NCBI GenBank assembly: GCA_001657325.1
Contig: LWRO01000002.1
Span: 98,285 to 162,284, forward strand
Origin: Geitlerinema sp. BBD 1991-9
Lineage (GTDB): Bacteria; Cyanobacteriota; Cyanobacteriia; Cyanobacteriales; Geitlerinemataceae
Direction of reading: 5' to 3'
Length of the DNA stretch: 64,000 nucleotides
The notes beneath the pieces are model-generated. The model saw only the letters and a list, made by a program, of their open reading frames with translations. It searched no databases and had not been told where the DNA came from. Positions 1 through 8,966 of this stretch are shown here, in pieces (position 1 is the first letter of the stretch; the number at the start of each line of letters is the position of its first letter). A program made the position numbers and the translations under genes.

Positions 1-907
1 CTAAGTCCATGTCCTCGTCTTCCGAGGTTTCCTCATCGCCGCCAAAGGCTCCTAAGTCCATGTCCTCGTCTTCAGAAGCTTCGTCTTCGCCGCCAAAGGC
101 TGACAAGTCCATGTCTTCGTCTTCAGAGATTTCTGCGTCTAGGGCTGCGAAGTCTGATTCGTCTTCCATCTCGGGTTCTGCTGCTTCAACTTCTAAACCA
201 ACACCGGCAACACCGGCGAGAATAGCTTCCTCGTCATCGGCTTCAGACGGTTCCTCTTCAGCCAGTTCGCCGAGAGAGAAGTCTTCAGACGGTTCCTCCT
301 CAGCCAGTTCGCCGAGATCTTCGATCGATTCTTCTTCCAGTATCGATTCTTCTTCTTCCAGTTCGGAAAGATCTGCGATCTCGGGTTCTGGACTTTCTTC
401 TAAGGAAATGGCTTCCTCAGCTTCGTCGGACACCAAAATTTCGGAGGCGATGTCTGCTTCTTCAGAGACTTCGACCTCCTCATCCCCAAAAGGGCTTTCG
501 TCAGACTCCGCTGTGAACTCGTCAGATTCAGTGGCGGCTGCGGCGACTGCGGCAGTCGCGGCCAGATCGGCTGCGGCTTCTAAGTCACCAGCATCTGCTT
601 CAGAGGTTGCACCGAGACTTTCAGGTTCCAAGCCGAGTGCGATGTCGGGGTCGAAATTCAAACCCAACACTTCGATCAGGGTGTCGGGGTCGGGATTGAG
701 TCGAGAGAACGGCAGCATTAACTGCGCGAGTTTCGGTTCGAGTCCGTTGAGCGATCCCAGGATGAAGTAGGAAGGCGGACGGCGGCCGCCATCAGGCGTT
801 TTAACGGCGGCAACTTGCATGTGCAAGTTCAGCCACTCGTGGTTGGCTTGGTAGTACTGCAACCACTTTTCTTTCAGGGCGCTGGTGAAGCTGTCGAAAA
901 AAGCCAT
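1..907 (-). CDS. DUF5331-type acidic protein next to chlL (3' end outside window)
   Basis: Read on the minus strand from the ATG at 907, the frame stays open through position 2, giving at least 302 residues; the stop lies outside the window. The N-terminus (about residues 1-90) is a compact hydrophobic/aromatic domain beginning MAFFDSFTSALKEKW, which I recognise as the cyanobacterial DUF5331 family that usually sits between chlL and chlN. After residue about 95 the protein becomes extremely Asp/Glu rich, probably disordered, and ends in the window with three acidic repeats of 17 residues. It lies 148 bp downstream of chlL on the same strand, so co-transcription is likely. The function is unknown; its position suggests a link to dark chlorophyll synthesis, which is inference. 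The serine-rich frame on the plus strand (9-770) is the antisense shadow of the acidic repeats. Confidence 0.85.
   Translation of the reverse strand, partial: MAFFDSFTSALKEKWLQYYQANHEWLNLHMQVAAVKTPDGGRRPPSYFILGSLNGLEPKLAQLMLPFSRLNPDPDTLIEVLGLNFDPDIALGLEPESLGATSEADAGDLEAAADLAATAAVAAAATESDEFTAESDESPFGDEEVEVSEEADIASEILVSDEAEEAISLEESPEPEIADLSELEEEESILEEESIEDLGELAEEEPSEDFSLGELAEEEPSEADDEEAILAGVAGVGLEVEAAEPEMEDESDFAALDAEISEDEDMDLSAFGGEDEASEDEDMDLGAFGGDEETSEDEDMDL
2..154. repeat. 51-bp in-frame tandem repeat (3 units) in the DUF5331 gene
   Basis: The word AAGTCCATG recurs at 3, 54 and 105, giving a 51-bp period, with the third unit more diverged. Translated on the minus strand, each unit encodes a 17-residue acidic block around the core EDEDMDL. 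A shorter repeat pair, around GACGGTTCCTC, follows at about 247 and 288. The array may continue beyond the window start. Confidence 0.85.
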
Positions 908-1055
908 GATTATCTATTTCCCGAAGTTGCTGCTGATTTCGCTTCCAGTCTATCCGTCTAACGGTGCAAACGGCGTAGAACTTGGCCTGTACTGAATCAT
1001 ACTAGGCGAACATAGCAACTCGCGCGTTCTTCCCCTGAGTCACTCGCTACGTTTT

Positions 1056-1919
1056 TTAAACCATCATCAGGTCGAGTTCTTCTTCGGCTGAGGCCGGCGC
1101 ACTCTGTGGGTTGAGGTAAAAATCGGACAGGAGCGCGAACAGATCTCGATCGGGAGCGTCGTTGGGAACGACGCCTTCAGGCTGGCCGAGGATTTGATCG
1201 GCAATGTTGAGGTAGTAATCGCAGACGAAGCTCAGAGACGGATCGCCATCTGCCATCTCGAAGAGGGTTTTTCCTTTGACGCGGGACACGCGGATGTCTT
1301 CGATGAGGGGTAAGACTTCGAGAATCGGCATCGGGACGGCTTCAATATATTTTTCGATTAAGTCGCGCTTGGAGGTGCGATTGCCGATGAGTCCCGCGAG
1401 TCGTAGGGGATGCGTCCGGGCTTTTTCACGAACGGAGGCGGCGATGCGATTGGCAGCGAACAGGGCATCGAAGCCGTTATCGGTGACGATGAGGCAGTAG
1501 TCGGCGTAGTTGAGAGGGGCAGCAAATCCGCCGCAGACGACGTCACCGAGTACGTCGAAGAGAATGACGTCGTATTCGTCGAAGGCGTTGAGTTCTTTGA
1601 GGAGTTTGACGGTTTCACCAACGACGTAGCCGCCGCATCCCGCACCGGCTGGCGGACCGCCAGCTTCGACGCAGTCTACACCACCGTAGCCTTTGTAGAT
1701 GACGTCTTCTGGCCAAATGTCTTCGTAGTGGAAGTCTTTTTCCTGAAGGGTGTCGATGATGGTGGGGATGAGATAGCCCGTGAGTGTGAAGGTGCTATCG
1801 TGCTTGGGATCGCAGCCGATTTGTAGGACTTTTTTGCCGCGACGGGCTAATGCGACTGAAATGTTACAACTCGTGGTGGATTTACCGATACCACCTTTTC
1901 CATATACTGCAAGTTTCAC
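1056..1919 (-). CDS. chlL: ChlL, iron protein of light-independent protochlorophyllide reductase
   Basis: This 287-residue protein is the nitrogenase-iron-protein-like ATPase that passes electrons from ferredoxin to the ChlN-ChlB complex, reducing protochlorophyllide to chlorophyllide in the dark. The sequence shows the P-loop GKGGIGKS at residues 7-14, the switch motif GCDPKHDST at 35-43, and two cysteines in conserved glycine-rich settings, Cys95 (GAGCGG) and Cys129 (DVVCGG), which in this family bridge the intersubunit [4Fe-4S] cluster. The length is normal for the family. The DUF5331 gene follows on the same strand; chlN is expected next but is outside the window. The 490-bp upstream gap to the divergent neighbour is AT-rich and must hold its promoter. 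Confidence 0.97.
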   Translation of the reverse strand: MKLAVYGKGGIGKSTTSCNISVALARRGKKVLQIGCDPKHDSTFTLTGYLIPTIIDTLQEKDFHYEDIWPEDVIYKGYGGVDCVEAGGPPAGAGCGGYVVGETVKLLKELNAFDEYDVILFDVLGDVVCGGFAAPLNYADYCLIVTDNGFDALFAANRIAASVREKARTHPLRLAGLIGNRTSKRDLIEKYIEAVPMPILEVLPLIEDIRVSRVKGKTLFEMADGDPSLSFVCDYYLNIADQILGQPEGVVPNDAPDRDLFALLSDFYLNPQSAPASAEEELDLMMV

Positions 1920-2411
1920 CCGTGTTTCTCCTTAATTTCGATCGCTTGTTATCGTTTCCGCTGCCAATGTCTCGTTGAGACGGTTTTGGATTTCCGTTGT
2001 CTGCATTATGGCGAGTCCTTTGAAGAAAATGAAGGTGTTTTGGAAGTAGATCGGACTTTAAAACGGACTTTAAGCGATTATGAAATTTTTAAGCGGCTTA
2101 AATGAATTCAAGAGTCTCCTCAGTCGTTCTAAAAGCTTACTTAAACATTTTTGTATATTTTTTATATAAAAAAGGTTTTAAAATACAAAAATAAAATTGA
2201 CAGCCGATCGAAGTTGTAAAGGTTACGCCGGTTTGGGGGATTTGGGGCAAGGATCGATCGAATCTCGTAGATCGCGTTTTTTATGAAGAATGCTAAATTT
2301 TTGGCGCGAGACGCTGGAATGTTACCCAAACTCTCTTTCGCTCGGCTTGCGAACTCAGGGAAACGCCCATCCCACCCTCAGGCTTGCTTAAAAATTCGTT
2401 CGGTATCGTGA
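1920..2411. other. Divergent intergenic region upstream of chlL
   Basis: This is a non-coding gap of about 490 bp between chlL (minus) and the TPR gene (plus). It is strongly AT-rich between 2080 and 2200, as expected of promoter DNA. I see no convincing -35/-10 pair, riboswitch or RNA gene. A TTGACA word at 2199-2204 has no well-spaced partner. Confidence 0.6.
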
Positions 2412-3782
2412 ATGTCTTCTATCTCTCCAGATTTTGCCAATGCCCTCGATCGATACGAAGCCGGAGATCTCGATCGAGCGGCAGAACTCTGTCAAGCTTT
2501 GCTGCAACGGGAACCGAGCCGCCTGGATGCTTTAAATCTTCTGGGCGGGATTGCATACCGACAGCGGGATTGGCATTTGGCACTTCAGTACTATCAAACG
2601 ATCGTGCGGATCTATCCCCGTTGTGCGGTGGGATATGCAAACTTCGCTCGGACGTTACAGGAGATCGATCGACTGGAGGAAGCGGTGTTGCTATATGGCG
2701 AGGCTTTGCACCTGGAGGAAAACCGAGCGGATTGGCATTTCAATTTGGGTAACGCTTATTGGGATCTCGGAGATATCGATATCGCGATCGAGCATTTCGA
2801 GAAGACGTTGCACCTCGATCGAGATTTTCCTGAAGTGCGGGGACATCTGGCACTCAATCGGCTGCTCAAAGGCAACTTTCAGCAAGGATTTGCCGATTAT
2901 GAAGGGCGACCCGCTCGACTTCGGCTTTCCGAAACTTTTCCCCATCCCGAACGCATTTGGGACGGTTCCAACGAGGCGGGTAAAACCCTCTTGCTGCTGT
3001 GCGAACAGGGTTTCGGCGATGCGATTCAGTTCGTGCGCTACGTTCCAATTTTGAAGGCACGGGGGGCGAGGGTTCTCGTGCGCTGCCGGTGGCCGTTGGT
3101 GCGGTTGTTCGAGACGATCCCGGGGATCGATCGAGTGCTTTCGATCGACGAAGCGCTTCCGAATTGGGACGCTCACGCCCTCTTGATGAGTTTGCCATTT
3201 CTCCTGGGAACTCGTGCTGACACGATTCCCCGAAACGTTCCGTATTTGTCTCGCCTGCCACTTGATTGCGAACTCGATGCGTCTTTGAACGGTACGATCG
3301 ATCTCGCTCGCGTCGGCTTGGTCTGGTCGGGAAGTCCCACCCATCGCAAAGATAGAGATCGATCGATCTCGTTCGATCTCGTTCGACCATTACTCGATAT
3401 TCCAGGGTTTCGCTTCTACAGTTTGCAAAAAGATCCCAAGTCCGAAGAGGCGAAGGCCTTAGCTGAAGATCGCCGAATTTGCGATCTCAGCCGAGATCTC
3501 AAGGATTTTGGCCATACAGCAGCAATTATCGATCGTCTCGATCTCGTCATTGCGGTCGATACTTCGGTCGCACATTTGGCTGGAGCAATGGGAAAACCCG
3601 TTTGGGTGTTATTGTCAAAGATTCCTGATTGGCGATGGGGACTGCACGACGATCGAAGTTCCTGGTATCCGACGATGCAACTGTTCCGACAATCCCGACG
3701 AGGTGAGTGGGACACCGTTCTCGAGCAGGTGCAGCACGCACTCCTTCGACGATCGCCGCAACGAGAAATCGTATGGTTTTAA
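2412..3782 (+). CDS. TPR protein with C-terminal GT9/OGT-like glycosyltransferase fold
   Basis: This is a 456-residue protein. Residues 1 to about 150 form TPR-type helix pairs (repeated patterns such as LNLLGGIAYRQRDWHLALQYY and NLGNAYWDLGDIDIAIEHFE, spaced 34 residues apart). From about residue 190 the sequence resembles the GT-B half of heptosyltransferase/O-GlcNAc-transferase-like proteins: LLLLCEQGFGDAIQFVRY is the nucleotide-binding entry loop, and VDTSVAHLAGAMGKPVWVLL near residue 380 is the C-terminal nucleotide-sugar site. This arrangement is common in cyanobacteria and proteobacteria as 'tetratricopeptide repeat protein with glycosyltransferase family 9 domain'. The acceptor is unknown. 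It stands alone between two intergenic gaps, and nothing next to it points to a pathway. Confidence 0.85.
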   Translation: MSSISPDFANALDRYEAGDLDRAAELCQALLQREPSRLDALNLLGGIAYRQRDWHLALQYYQTIVRIYPRCAVGYANFARTLQEIDRLEEAVLLYGEALHLEENRADWHFNLGNAYWDLGDIDIAIEHFEKTLHLDRDFPEVRGHLALNRLLKGNFQQGFADYEGRPARLRLSETFPHPERIWDGSNEAGKTLLLLCEQGFGDAIQFVRYVPILKARGARVLVRCRWPLVRLFETIPGIDRVLSIDEALPNWDAHALLMSLPFLLGTRADTIPRNVPYLSRLPLDCELDASLNGTIDLARVGLVWSGSPTHRKDRDRSISFDLVRPLLDIPGFRFYSLQKDPKSEEAKALAEDRRICDLSRDLKDFGHTAAIIDRLDLVIAVDTSVAHLAGAMGKPVWVLLSKIPDWRWGLHDDRSSWYPTMQLFRQSRRGEWDTVLEQVQHALLRRSPQREIVWF

Positions 3783-3787
3783 AGACC

Positions 3788-3826
3788 TGCGATCGCGATC
3801 GCAGCTAACTTGCGATCGCGATCGCA
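3788..3826. repeat. Twin extended HIP1 palindromes
   Basis: Two identical 16-bp palindromes (TGCGATCGCGATCGCA) lie at 3788-3803 and 3811-3826, directly after the stop codon of the TPR gene. Each contains two overlapping HIP1 octamers (GCGATCGC). They could also pair with each other to form one long hairpin. Confidence 0.9.
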
Positions 3827-3933
3827 TTCAAAGATATGTTTCGATCGCACCCTAAATGGAGAAGCGAGGCGATACTTAAATTGATATCGTTTTTATTCGA
3901 TCTCACTTTGCTGCACGGAGTTCTTCGAGCATC

Positions 3934-4134
3934 ATGACCACTCAAGTTTTATCCTCTCCTCCGGCACTCGACGAAATGTTCGCTCATGTTTGGACTGCCG
4001 GTCATCTAACTCGCGACGAACGGAAAACACTCATGTCTGTCGTTCTGAGCAGCACCCTCAGTGCAGAAGAAAAAGAAGTCCTCGATCGGATTTTTCACGC
4101 GGTTCGTCGCGGCTGGCTGAAAATTCTCGACTAA
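3934..4134 (+). CDS. Small conserved cyanobacterial protein (66 aa)
   Basis: This encodes 66 residues with a strongly helical, hydrophilic sequence: HLTRDERKTLMSVVLSS, then LSAEEKEVLDRIFHAVRRGW. I recognise it as one of the short conserved cyanobacterial hypothetical proteins with an 'R.LT..DR..LM' helix followed by a C-terminal 'RRGW' helix; no function is known to me. The ATG follows an AT-rich leader with a weak GAG-type ribosome-binding site, and a hairpin with a T-run lies 70 bp downstream, so it looks like a monocistronic unit. There are no membrane segments or cysteines. Confidence 0.75.
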   Translation: MTTQVLSSPPALDEMFAHVWTAGHLTRDERKTLMSVVLSSTLSAEEKEVLDRIFHAVRRGWLKILD

Positions 4135-4485
4135 ACACGACCCCCATCGATCGCGTTTCTCTACAAACCCTCGATCGATGCCAACTTCCCAAAACGCAAC
4201 TGACGTGCGGTAAAAGCACGTTTTTTCCTGTTTATATGCTTTTTTGCTTAAAGAACTGTCCGAGCAAATTGTGTCTCGAGCTGTTTTTGGCGTAATTTTT
4301 GAAGATCGAAAACACTTGACACGAGACTTGACGCGAAATTCGGGAACCGTCGGGCTGCTTCCAAAAAAGCCGAGGATAACATCCTCACACCAAGAACCGA
4401 AGAACGACACGATCTCCGTCACGTGCAGATACTGTGACAGATACCGTAACTCAAAACGTTAGGCAAAGCCCATGAAACGCAATGG
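4135..4485. other. Convergent intergenic region between the 66-aa gene and lepB
   Basis: This gap of about 350 bp contains the terminator at 4203-4226 and a small GAGGAT/ATCCTC hairpin near 4373-4387. I see no further coding signal. Confidence 0.6.
4203..4226 (+). terminator. Rho-independent-type terminator
   Basis: A perfect 6-bp stem, ACGTGC (4203-4208) with GCACGT (4216-4221), encloses a 7-base loop and runs directly into six Ts (4221-4226). It lies about 70 bp downstream of the 66-residue gene. Confidence 0.75.
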
Positions 4486-5067
4486 CTATTGAGATCGATC
4501 GAGGAGATCGATCGATTCCTCCCCTTGATAATCGGGGGCCCCAAGTTGTCCCAGACGTTGAGGCGGCCAAAAGCGAACGACAGCTCGCCCGATTATCAAC
4601 TCTTCCGGGACAAATCCCCAATAATGGCTATCGTAGCTCTCGTTGCGGTTGTCTCCTAACACCAAATATTGATCTTGTGGAACATAGACCGGGCCGTAAA
4701 CGTAATCGGGAGCGGTGGCGATATAGTCTTCTGCCAACGGTTCGTCATCAATATAAACGCGGCCGTCGTATACCTCAACTTTTTCACCCGGCAAGCCAAT
4801 TACTCGCTTAATGAAAGCGTCTTTATACTTATCTTTCAGTGCATCTGTCGGGTTGAACACCACAATGTCACCTCGATGGATTTCCCGAAAGTGGTAGCCG
4901 ATCTTATCAACAATGAGTCGATCGTTGATTTGCAACGTCGGCAACATCGAACCCGAGGGAATATACCGCGCTTCAGCCACAAACGTTCGGATTCCCAAAG
5001 CCAGAACCGCGCTGATGCCGAAGGTTTTTAACGCTTCTGTCCAGGGGTTTTCTCCATGACGAGTCAT
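4486..5067 (-). CDS. lepB: Type I signal peptidase LepB
   Basis: This serine/lysine-dyad endopeptidase removes signal peptides at the plasma or thylakoid membrane. The start is placed at the ATG at 5067 (193 aa) because the longer frame would overlap the divergent dihydroorotase start, and [15 protein letters not shown] is a typical cyanobacterial LepB N-terminus. It has a single membrane segment (about residues 15-30), the nucleophile Ser40 in PSGSMLPTL, the general base Lys87 in [11 protein letters not shown], and the later [11 protein letters not shown] box. The length fits cyanobacterial LepB proteins with one N-terminal membrane anchor. It is divergent from pyrC with a 96-bp shared promoter region. 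Confidence 0.95.
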   Translation of the reverse strand: MTRHGENPWTEALKTFGISAVLALGIRTFVAEARYIPSGSMLPTLQINDRLIVDKIGYHFREIHRGDIVVFNPTDALKDKYKDAFIKRVIGLPGEKVEVYDGRVYIDDEPLAEDYIATAPDYVYGPVYVPQDQYLVLGDNRNESYDSHYWGFVPEELIIGRAVVRFWPPQRLGQLGAPDYQGEESIDLLDRSQ

Positions 5068-5163
5068 AGATATCGTATCGCAGTAAAGAAAAACTAAAGA
5101 GCTAGACGTGAGTCTACCCTCCAGTATACTCTGACCCATACGAGTGTTGCTTCGATCGAACCC

Positions 5164-6486
5164 ATGTCTGAACTTTCCCCGATCCTCATCCGTCACGCCC
5201 GGATTTTAATGCCGGACGACAGCTTTCTCCTCGGTGACGTATATCTCGAAAACGGACGTATTGCTCTGGTTGCCTCGGAAATTTCGATCGATACTGCAGG
5301 AATTCGCGTGATTAACGCCACAGGATTGACGTTATTACCGGGCGTCATCGATCCACAAGTTCATTTTCGCGAACCGGGTTTGGAATATAAAGAAGATTTC
5401 TTTACCGCAACCTGCGCCTGTGCCAAAGGAGGGGTCACTTCGTTTTTGGAGATGCCCAATACGACGCCGCTAACGACGACCCAAGCAGCACTCGACGACA
5501 AACTACAACGGGCGGCGAACAAGTCTTTAGTCAACTACGGCTTTTTCATCGGGGCAACGACGGAAAACTTGCCCGATTTGCGAGAAGCCAATCCCACCTG
5601 TGGCATCAAAATTTTTATGGGATCGATGAAAGGGCCCTTGTTGGTGGATGACGAAGCTGCGTTAAATGCCATTTTCAGTCAAGGCGATCGATTGATTGCC
5701 GTTCATGCGGAAGATCGCACTCGGATCGAAGAACGTTGCCAACAGTTTGCAGGCGTTCGCGACCCAGCCGTTCACACCCAAATTCAAGATAACGAAGCTG
5801 CCTTAATTGCCACCAAACGGGCGTTGCGCTTGTCGAAGCAATACCGACGGCGGCTGCATATCCTTCATATGTCAACGGGGGAAGAGGCGGAATTACTACG
5901 TCAAGACAAACCGGAATGGGTCACGGCAGAAGTCACGCCACAACATCTCGTGTTGAATACGAGTGCTTACGCGAAAATTGGGGCGAAGGCACAAATGAAC
6001 CCGCCGTTAAAGTCAGAACGGGACAACGAGATTTTGTGGCAAGCGTTACGCGATGGAGTCATCGATTTTATTGCCACCGATCACGCGCCTCATACCTTAG
6101 AAGAGAAGTCGCGACAGTATCCCGATACGCCGTCGGGGATGCCGGGAGTAGAAACTTCGCTGCCCGTGATGTTGACGCAGGCGATGCAAGGACGTTGCAC
6201 GGTGGCACAAGTATCGCGGTGGATGTCCGCCAATCCAGCTAAGGGGTATGGCATTCCCAATAAGGGAAAGATTGTCAAGGGATACGATGCCGATTTGGTG
6301 TTGGTGGATTTGAACGATTACCAGCCGGTATTGGCAGAAAACTTGGCCACGAAATGCGCTTGGAGTCCCTTTGAAGGTTGGGAGTTGACGGGTTGGCCGC
6401 AATATACAATCGTCGGCGGACAGGTCGCTCTCGATCGAGGTGTCTTCAATACGAGTGTTCGCGGCAAAGCATTAACTTTCGTATAG
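5164..6486 (+). CDS. pyrC: Dihydroorotase (class I-like), with His-to-Gln in the HxH metal motif
   Basis: This 440-residue amidohydrolase is assigned to the third step of pyrimidine synthesis, cyclising carbamoyl-aspartate to dihydroorotate. The family pattern is clear: [14 protein letters not shown] at residues 59-72, the metal-bridging lysine candidate Lys149 in CGIKIFMGS, His181 in IAVHAED, His235 in LHILHMS, and the catalytic Asp306 in IATDHAPH. Class I dihydroorotases normally read D-x-H-x-H-x-R at the first metal site; here residue 65 is Gln, leaving only His67. A Gln version occurs in a recognisable subgroup, so the enzyme may be active with altered metal binding, or may be a non-catalytic partner of aspartate transcarbamoylase. 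The length is normal. Confidence 0.88.
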   Translation: MSELSPILIRHARILMPDDSFLLGDVYLENGRIALVASEISIDTAGIRVINATGLTLLPGVIDPQVHFREPGLEYKEDFFTATCACAKGGVTSFLEMPNTTPLTTTQAALDDKLQRAANKSLVNYGFFIGATTENLPDLREANPTCGIKIFMGSMKGPLLVDDEAALNAIFSQGDRLIAVHAEDRTRIEERCQQFAGVRDPAVHTQIQDNEAALIATKRALRLSKQYRRRLHILHMSTGEEAELLRQDKPEWVTAEVTPQHLVLNTSAYAKIGAKAQMNPPLKSERDNEILWQALRDGVIDFIATDHAPHTLEEKSRQYPDTPSGMPGVETSLPVMLTQAMQGRCTVAQVSRWMSANPAKGYGIPNKGKIVKGYDADLVLVDLNDYQPVLAENLATKCAWSPFEGWELTGWPQYTIVGGQVALDRGVFNTSVRGKALTFV

Positions 6487-6922
6487 TTTGTAAAAAAAAG
6501 ATTGTTTGTATGGATTTTTATTTCTAAAATCGATAACTTTACTTACGAAAAGTTGCGAAAAATTACGGACTCAGCGCGAGTTTGACCAAACGTCAGCTCG
6601 CGCGATCTTGAGCGAAATTGCGGTATTTTGACAGGTATTTTCTCGGGTCTGCCTTAGAAGTCGCGTGCGTAAGTATGTTTAATTTTATAAAGAACTCACG
6701 TTAGGTTTGGCGATCCTTTTCTTAAGAAAAAGAAAAGATCGGGAGTATAATAAAGAGGAAAGTCTAATAAAAAAAATTGTTTAAACTCATTTTGAAATTC
6801 AGTGAATTTGAGGGTTCCCCGAATTGAGTAGCAAGCTCGTTCAATACAAATATGGAGAAGGATCGAATACATCTCCAGGCTGGATTTTGCAATATTTTAC
6901 TAACCCAACCCGGCAGTAAGGC
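6487..6922. other. Intergenic leader of the pix-like operon
   Basis: This is 436 bp of AT-rich DNA. An imperfect inverted repeat (GATCCTTTTCTT / AAGAAAAGATC) spans about 6711-6740 and is followed by TATAAT at 6746-6751, a candidate -10 element without a good -35. This would place transcription about 160 bp before the first chemosensory gene. Confidence 0.45.
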
Positions 6923-8092
6923 ATGACTACAACGGTGGCACAACAACCAACAGCGACTCAATTCGTACGGCAGCTTGCACTCCAGTATCAAAAACAGCTA
7001 ACTGGGCAATTAAACGTGCGATCTCCGAACGGCGAACAGTGGAGTTTGTATTTTTGCGTAGGTCGTTTGATTTGGGCGACCAATCACTCCCATCCCGTGC
7101 GCTGCCTGCGGAGACAAATCACGCGATATTGTCCGAAAGTAGACTTCGATCGTCTCGCCATTCGCGAGTCCGATCGATTTTTCTGTTGGAACTACCAAGT
7201 GGTGTGGCTGTTGTACAAACGCAGCACGATTTCCAAAGACGCTGCTGTTGCGATTATTGAGAATACCGTGACGGACACGTTGTTCGATATTTTGCAACAG
7301 GAGCGCGACGGAGCCTTCACCTTCGATGTCATCCATCACGAAGCGCTCGCGATGTTGCGGATGCAAATTGCTGCCCTCAACCTTAAAACGGTTCTCAAAA
7401 AAGCCAAGCAAGCCCTGCAACAGTGGAACGCAGCGGGATTGAAAAACATTTCGCCCAATGCGATGCCGATTTTAAAGAATTTAGACCAGTTGGAAGCACA
7501 CACGTCACCGAAGGTGTACCAACAACTCGTCAAAAAAGTCAACGGACATCGAACGCTACAAGAATTAGCCGATGCCGCTCGTATTGACTGCTTACGCCTG
7601 ACGAAATCGCTCCTGCCCTACTTTCAAAAAGGTTGGGTCGGATTCAGCGAAGCCCCCGAATTTCCCCGTCCGAACGCTCGGAAGCAACCGCCGTCTCCCG
7701 ATCGAGCTGAAGACCGTCGCATTCCCCTCATTGCCTGTGTTGACGACAGCCCACAAATTTGCCAACAACTCGAGCGCATTATCAAACAAGCCGGCTACCG
7801 ATTCGTCGGCATTACAGACTCCGTGCAAGCCCTGCCCGTTCTGCTTGAAAAACAGCCAAAACTCATTTTCTTAGACTTAGTGATGCCTGTGGCGAACGGA
7901 TACGAAGTGTGTACTCAGCTTCGGCGTATGTCACAGTTTCAAAAGACCCCGATCGTCATTTTGACGGGCAACGATGGTGTCATCGATCGCGTTCGGGCGA
8001 AAATGGTCAAAGCCTCTGAATTTCTCTCAAAACCCATCGACGCTGACAAAGTCATCGACACTGTCAAGCGTTTTGTTGAGGTATCTACCTAA
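6923..8092 (+). CDS. pixG: PatA/PixG-type response regulator (PATAN domain + REC)
   Basis: This 389-residue protein has an N-terminal PATAN/DUF4388-like region (residues 1 to about 110, with QLTGQLNVRSPNGEQWSLYF as the typical strand-rich start), a middle helical region to about 250, and a C-terminal receiver domain (about 265-389) with the acidic pair DD near residue 274, phospho-acceptor Asp318 (FLDLVMP) and the conserved lysine in FLSKPID. PatA-type regulators are the first gene of cyanobacterial Pil-Chp/Pix phototaxis operons; related PATAN proteins bind the type IV pilus ATPase PilB. The gene order here (PatA, CheY, CheW, MCP, CheA) matches pixGHIJL. The expected role is output of a phototaxis pathway to pili. 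Confidence 0.9.
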   Translation: MTTTVAQQPTATQFVRQLALQYQKQLTGQLNVRSPNGEQWSLYFCVGRLIWATNHSHPVRCLRRQITRYCPKVDFDRLAIRESDRFFCWNYQVVWLLYKRSTISKDAAVAIIENTVTDTLFDILQQERDGAFTFDVIHHEALAMLRMQIAALNLKTVLKKAKQALQQWNAAGLKNISPNAMPILKNLDQLEAHTSPKVYQQLVKKVNGHRTLQELADAARIDCLRLTKSLLPYFQKGWVGFSEAPEFPRPNARKQPPSPDRAEDRRIPLIACVDDSPQICQQLERIIKQAGYRFVGITDSVQALPVLLEKQPKLIFLDLVMPVANGYEVCTQLRRMSQFQKTPIVILTGNDGVIDRVRAKMVKASEFLSKPIDADKVIDTVKRFVEVST

Positions 8093-8490
8093 CAAGTCGG
8101 AAATTCGGAGGGTCGATCGATCCTTCGACCTCAAAGACTCGAATTCCGGCCGGCGTTTGACGGATAACGGGGAGTCTGCTTCGCGCGTCAAGCACATTAA
8201 GATAGAAAACGAGCTTATTCCACTGGGGGATTCGTGAAGTTCGGATTTCCCAAGCTCTACCGCAGCACCGAAATGGGACGGTAAGGGCAGGGTAACCCCG
8301 CCCCTACTCGGACGAAATCGTTGACAATCTGCGGACTCGATCGAACAATGCTGTAGCGTTTGCCAAACTGACCGTGACATCGAGCGCTTCGATCGAGCTA
8401 AAATACCTCCGCGCGGCATCCGTTCCGCTGCCTCGCGTTTTCGTCAGCATATTGTCAGCACAACGATTATGGAGACTGGGTCAATCGAGT
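8093..8490. other. Intra-operon gap with GC-rich hairpin
   Basis: This is a 398-bp gap between the PatA-type gene and the CheY gene. It holds a near-palindrome at 8280-8307 (GGTAAGGGCAGGG paired with CCCCGCCCCTAC), a hairpin type that recurs between genes in related cyanobacteria. It may attenuate or stabilise the operon transcript. No open frame is credible. Confidence 0.5.
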
Positions 8491-8856
8491 ATGAGTACTA
8501 TTTTAGTTGTTGAAGATAGCATTACCGATCGCGAAGCGATCAACCGATACCTCAAACAAGACGGGTTTATCGTTTTGAATGCCGAAAGTGCCGAAGAAGC
8601 CCTGCAAAAACTTCAAAGTAACAAACCCGATTTAATCGTCCTCGACGTCATTTTACCGGGACAGAGTGGGTTTGAACTCTGTCGAGAGATCAAAACCGAT
8701 CCCGAGACAAAAAGCATCCCGGCAATTGTCTGTTCGAGCAAAAATACAGATGTCGATAAAACCTGGGGAAATATGCTCGGTGCCGATGCGTATTTGACGA
8801 AACCCGTGGACGAAACCCTGTTAATTCAAACCGTTCGCAAACTCGTTTCGCGCTAA
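8491..8856 (+). CDS. pixH: CheY-like response regulator (PixH type)
   Basis: This is a stand-alone receiver domain of 121 residues. The ATG at 8491 is chosen because MSTILVVEDS is the canonical start of these proteins; the frame extends further upstream without homology. It has acidic residues Glu8/Asp9, phospho-acceptor Asp52 (IVLDVILPG), the Ser82/Ser83 switch region and Lys104 (YLTKPVD). It is the second gene of the pix-like operon, 110 bp before the CheW gene, so it is expected to be phosphorylated by the hybrid CheA at 13617. A near-relative with the same N-terminal signature is encoded at 29024-29383. Confidence 0.93.
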   Translation: MSTILVVEDSITDREAINRYLKQDGFIVLNAESAEEALQKLQSNKPDLIVLDVILPGQSGFELCREIKTDPETKSIPAIVCSSKNTDVDKTWGNMLGADAYLTKPVDETLLIQTVRKLVSR

Positions 8857-8966
8857 TTGCGACGTCTCCAGTTCGACTGAAGCTTCGACGTCGAGCGCTC
8901 AGCCAACCGCCCTCGCCAAACGTTTCACATCTGTCTCGCCCATCCCTTAAATCCACAACGAAGCCG

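Noticed and set aside
9-770. Serine-rich 253-codon frame on the plus strand
   Set aside because: It is the antisense image of the Asp/Glu-rich tail of the DUF5331 gene (TCC/TCG/TCT complement GGA/CGA/AGA and GAx codons); there is no start signal and no homology.
5068-5196. 43-codon N-terminal extension of lepB
   Set aside because: It would overlap the divergent dihydroorotase start and does not resemble signal peptidase N-termini.
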